Shown here one piece after another: positions 61,208-64,000 of a stretch of DNA of 64,000 nucleotides. A model generated the notes under the pieces. That model was given only the letters and a program-made list of their open reading frames with translations. It searched no databases and was not told where the DNA came from. This DNA is from JAJDOD01 sp039024895 (GTDB lineage: Bacteria; Pseudomonadota; Alphaproteobacteria; Rhodobacterales; Rhodobacteraceae), in NCBI GenBank assembly GCA_039024895.1, contig JBCCPJ010000013.1:28804-92803 (forward strand), written 5' to 3'. How positions within the stretch are numbered: position 1 is the first letter of the stretch; each line of letters opens with the position of its first letter. Position numbers and translations under genes: made by a program.

Positions 61208-63622
61208 ATGAAGGACCGCTACAGGGTTGTCGTTATCGGAGGCGGCGTGGTCGGATGCTCCGTTCTTTACCACCTGACAAAGCTTGGCTGGTCCGAAGTG
61301 TGCCTGATCGAGCGTTCCGAACTGACGAGCGGCTCCACCTGGCATGCGGCCGGTGGGTTTCACACCCTGAACGGCGATACCAATATGGCGGCGCTTCAGG
61401 GATACACAATCGGGCTCTACAAGGAACTCGAAGAAATCACCGGCATGTCCTGTGGCCTCCACCATGTGGGGGGGCTGACCCTCGCCGATACGCCCGAACG
61501 GTTCGACATGCTCAAGGCGGAGCGTGCGAAACATCGCTACATGGGGCTCGACACGCAAATTCTGTCGCCTGCGGACGTTGCGGAGATGGCAGAGCTTGTG
61601 AATGTGGACGGCATACTTGGCGCGCTTTACGACCCGCTTGACGGGCACCTCGATCCCTCCGGCACGACCCATGCCTATGCCAAAGCGGCGCGGCTTGGCG
61701 GCGCAGAGATCGTAACCCATAATCGCGTGTTGGAAACCAACCCCCATGCCGAAGGGTGGGAAATCGTTACCGAAAAAGGCACTGTCATCGCCGAGCATGT
61801 GGTGAATGCCGGTGGGCTTTGGGCGCGCGAAGTGGCCGCGCTCGCCGGGCTCTACTTGCCGCTACTCCCCATGGCGCACCAGTACCTCGTCACCGAGGAT
61901 ATCGCCGAGATCGCGGGACGAGAAACCGAGTTTCCCCACGTGATTGACCCCGGTGGAGAGAGCTATCTGCGACAAGAAGGGAAGGGGCTTTGCATTGGGT
62001 TTTATGAACAGCCCTGCGAGCCCTGGTCCGTCGATGGGACGCCCTGGGACTTTGGCCACGAATTGCTCAACGATCAGTTCGAGAAGATCGAAGACAGTGT
62101 CGCCTTCGCCTATCGCAGGTTTCCCATTCTCGAACGATCGGGCGTTAAGCGGGTAATCCACGGGCCCTTCACCTTTGCGCCGGATGGCAATCCGCTGGTG
62201 GGGCCGGTGCCGGGCATGCGCAACTACTGGTCGGCTTGCGCCGTGATGGCTGGCTTCAGCCAGGGGGGTGGGGTTGGTCTGGCCCTCGCCCAATGGATGA
62301 TTGACGGCGAGTGCGAACGCGACCCGCGCGCCATGGATGTGGCCCGCTTCGGGCGCTGGACGACGCCCGGCTATACGGTGCCCAAGGTGATCGAGAATTA
62401 TCAGAACCGCTTCTCAGTGACCTATCCCAACGAGGAACTTCCCGCCGCGCGTCCCTTTCGCACCACGCCCATGTACGACATTTGGGATGGCATGAACGCA
62501 GTATTCGGCCAAGCTTACGGTCTTGAAATCGTGAACTATTTTGCGCTGAAAGGGGAGCCCCGCTACGAAACGCCAAGCTTCCGTCGATCAAACGCCTGGG
62601 AGGCGGTCCGCCAGGAAGTCTTTGCGGTACGCGAAAAGGTGGGGATCAATGAAATCCATAACTTCAGCAAGTTTCGCGTAACAGGACCCAATGCCCGCAC
62701 GTGGCTGGACCGCATTATGGCTGGCCGGATCCCGGAACCCGGAAAGCTCAGTCTGACGCCGATGCTGGCGCCGTCAGGAAAACTCGTCGGCGACTTCACG
62801 GTAGCCTGCCTTGACGAGAACAGCTTCCGCCTCAATGCGAGCTACGGCAGCCAGGATTTTCATTTGCGATGGTTCCAGGATCATCTCGAACCGGGCGTCG
62901 ATGTCGTTAACATGTCGGATCAGCTTACCGGTTTCCAGATTGCCGGGCCCCATGCTCGCGATGTCCTGTCGGCGGTGACGCGTGCCGACGTCTCGAACGA
63001 GGCAATGCCGTTCCTCGCGGTGCGCCCGATGACCGTGGGCAAAGCGGCCTGTGAGGTCCAGCGCGTCAGCTATACCGGCGATCTTGGGTTCGAGATCTAC
63101 TGCGATCCGACGGCGCAGCGCCATTTGTGGCACGTGCTATGGGGAGCCGGTCAAGCCTTTGGCATGCGGCCCTTTGGGATGCGGGCGATGATGTCACTGC
63201 GGCTCGATCGCTTCTTCGGTTCCTGGCAGCGCGAATTCAGCCAGGACTACACCGCTGCTGAAACGGGTCTCGACCGATTTATCTCCTTCAAGAAGAATGC
63301 CGATTTTATTGGTCGCGCGAAGGCCGAAGAGGAGCGTCGTCTCGGGGCGAAAAGGGTCCTTTGTGCATTCGACGTCGATGCCGGAGATGCTGATATCGTT
63401 GCTTGGGAACCGGTTTGGCTTGGCGACGACGTGATCGGCTACTGCACCTCTGGCGGGTATGCCCACTGGTCGGGCAAATCGATCGCGCTCGCCTTGATTG
63501 CACGGGATCGGTTTCACGGCGCCTCGTCCGTTGGCATCGAGATACTCGGTGACGTGCGCCCGGCTAAGCGATTGGATGCGCCGGTCTTTGATCCGATAGG
63601 TGCGCGTATGAGAGGGACTTGA
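61208..63622 (+). CDS. Dimethylglycine-dehydrogenase-like FAD/GcvT enzyme
   Basis: The protein has 804 residues from ATG 61208 (GGAGTGAACAGG upstream). N-terminal FAD domain: VVVIGGGVVGCSVLYHLTKL and the flavin-attaching-type STWHAAGG. The C-terminal half (about 420-800) has a FAO_M/GcvT fold (RVTGPNARTWLDRIMAG; FGMRAMMSLRLDRFFGSW) that captures the methyl group on tetrahydrofolate. Such enzymes oxidatively demethylate dimethylglycine, sarcosine or similar amines. As last gene of the unit it likely finishes N-demethylation after the Rieske step. Confidence 0.92.
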   Translation: MKDRYRVVVIGGGVVGCSVLYHLTKLGWSEVCLIERSELTSGSTWHAAGGFHTLNGDTNMAALQGYTIGLYKELEEITGMSCGLHHVGGLTLADTPERFDMLKAERAKHRYMGLDTQILSPADVAEMAELVNVDGILGALYDPLDGHLDPSGTTHAYAKAARLGGAEIVTHNRVLETNPHAEGWEIVTEKGTVIAEHVVNAGGLWAREVAALAGLYLPLLPMAHQYLVTEDIAEIAGRETEFPHVIDPGGESYLRQEGKGLCIGFYEQPCEPWSVDGTPWDFGHELLNDQFEKIEDSVAFAYRRFPILERSGVKRVIHGPFTFAPDGNPLVGPVPGMRNYWSACAVMAGFSQGGGVGLALAQWMIDGECERDPRAMDVARFGRWTTPGYTVPKVIENYQNRFSVTYPNEELPAARPFRTTPMYDIWDGMNAVFGQAYGLEIVNYFALKGEPRYETPSFRRSNAWEAVRQEVFAVREKVGINEIHNFSKFRVTGPNARTWLDRIMAGRIPEPGKLSLTPMLAPSGKLVGDFTVACLDENSFRLNASYGSQDFHLRWFQDHLEPGVDVVNMSDQLTGFQIAGPHARDVLSAVTRADVSNEAMPFLAVRPMTVGKAACEVQRVSYTGDLGFEIYCDPTAQRHLWHVLWGAGQAFGMRPFGMRAMMSLRLDRFFGSWQREFSQDYTAAETGLDRFISFKKNADFIGRAKAEEERRLGAKRVLCAFDVDAGDADIVAWEPVWLGDDVIGYCTSGGYAHWSGKSIALALIARDRFHGASSVGIEILGDVRPAKRLDAPVFDPIGARMRGT

Positions 63623-64000
63623 TGTGTTTTGCTTTCTTGATCTTTCGAGCCGTTAAGCCGCGATTGTGTGTTGCCTTCAGTCGAAGAGGGTAAGATTTTG
63701 GTAACCTTAAGCCCACCCCAAGGCCTACGAGACTTCATGCCATTTGTATTTACGCTTTCGCCGCAAGGGCGCGCGCCCGCCCTCTGATCATTTTTCGTTT
63801 GTAAGTGGCCTGCCTTTGCACTCGGTTTGCGCTGACGGATCAAACTATCGAATAGCGCCACAAGAACGAATGGTTGCGAAGGATACTTTGCCAGCCGTTG
63901 ATCTAGGAAAGAGTAGGCTTCGCAGCCACTGTATCTTTTGCCTATTAGTTGCCTCGGATGCCTAAATATAAATTAAATACGAAACTTATTCAAATTGAAA
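63623..64000. other. Non-coding tail, AT-rich, no gene seen
   Basis: These 378 bases after the dimethylglycine-dehydrogenase-like gene have no frame with coding character. GC content falls toward the right edge, with AAATATAAATTAAATACG near 63965. No clear terminator hairpin was found. A gene may begin beyond the window. Confidence 0.4.

Noticed and set aside
63514..63861. 115-codon - strand frame at the right end
   Set aside because: Overlaps the 3' end of the DMGDH-like gene and has no coding character, ribosome site or family.

Overview
The window is a dense, moderately GC-rich alphaproteobacterial chromosome segment. Genes are tightly packed, often with 4-base ATGA overlaps. The likely source is Rhodobacterales or a close marine relative. 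This rests on family-level recognition and is not a database result: a SufBCD-associated membrane protein beside mfd, a Hint-domain protein beside cheB/cheD, an FAD-oxidoreductase/SelD fusion beside mnmH, a TRAP transporter with its own two-component system, and the yfgM-bamB-der order. I saw no insertion sequence, prophage, CRISPR array or rRNA. There is one tRNA, Leu(CAA).

Layout. 1-5.0 kb: metallophosphoesterase tail, LOG-family protein, LysM protein, Atm1-type ABC exporter, lipoprotein. 5.0-10.3 kb: an RND efflux pair with a perfect inverted-repeat operator candidate, and beside it an orphan RNA element that resembles the c-di-GMP-I riboswitch core. 10.3-15.8 kb: yfgM-like, bamB and der, with a LysR-type regulator and a GAF protein inserted between bamB and der. 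16-20 kb: small EF-hand protein, BrkB-family protein, and a Cache-domain histidine kinase with its NarL-type regulator. 20.2-24.7 kb: TRAP transporter with an unusually long large permease. 24.8-27.5 kb: small unknowns and an isolated cobF. 27.6-32.5 kb: a subtilase and a haloperoxidase/PAP2-like enzyme with a Gly-Gln repeat tail, divergent from a SARP-type regulator. 32.4-36.6 kb: two pqiA genes with a phased palindrome array, a Hint protein, cheB and cheD. 36.6-39.6 kb: hemB-galM-hisF-hisE operon. 39.7-55.2 kb: housekeeping genes (mfd, tRNA-Leu, mnmH, selD fusion, dnaE) plus an AttEFGH-like ABC operon. 55.3-63.6 kb: a catabolic locus.

The catabolic locus is the main metabolic unit. A HutC-type GntR regulator sits between two divergent transcription units. 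The leftward unit encodes a flavin-dependent (LLM) monooxygenase, an aldo/keto reductase interrupted by an in-frame stop, and a flavin reductase. The rightward unit encodes a Gfo/Idh/MocA dehydrogenase, a Rieske oxygenase, a 69-residue protein of unknown role, and a dimethylglycine-dehydrogenase-like enzyme. Together they suggest stepwise oxidation and N-demethylation of a methylated amine, betaine or N-methyl heterocycle. The substrate cannot be read from the sequence.

The best candidates for something undescribed are: the subtilase/haloperoxidase/SARP locus, where the intergenic region carries heptamer repeats with the 11-bp period that SARPs recognise; the three 12-bp palindromes spaced 42 and 21 bp apart inside pqiA; the orphan GEMM-like RNA; and the catabolic locus with its coupled small protein.
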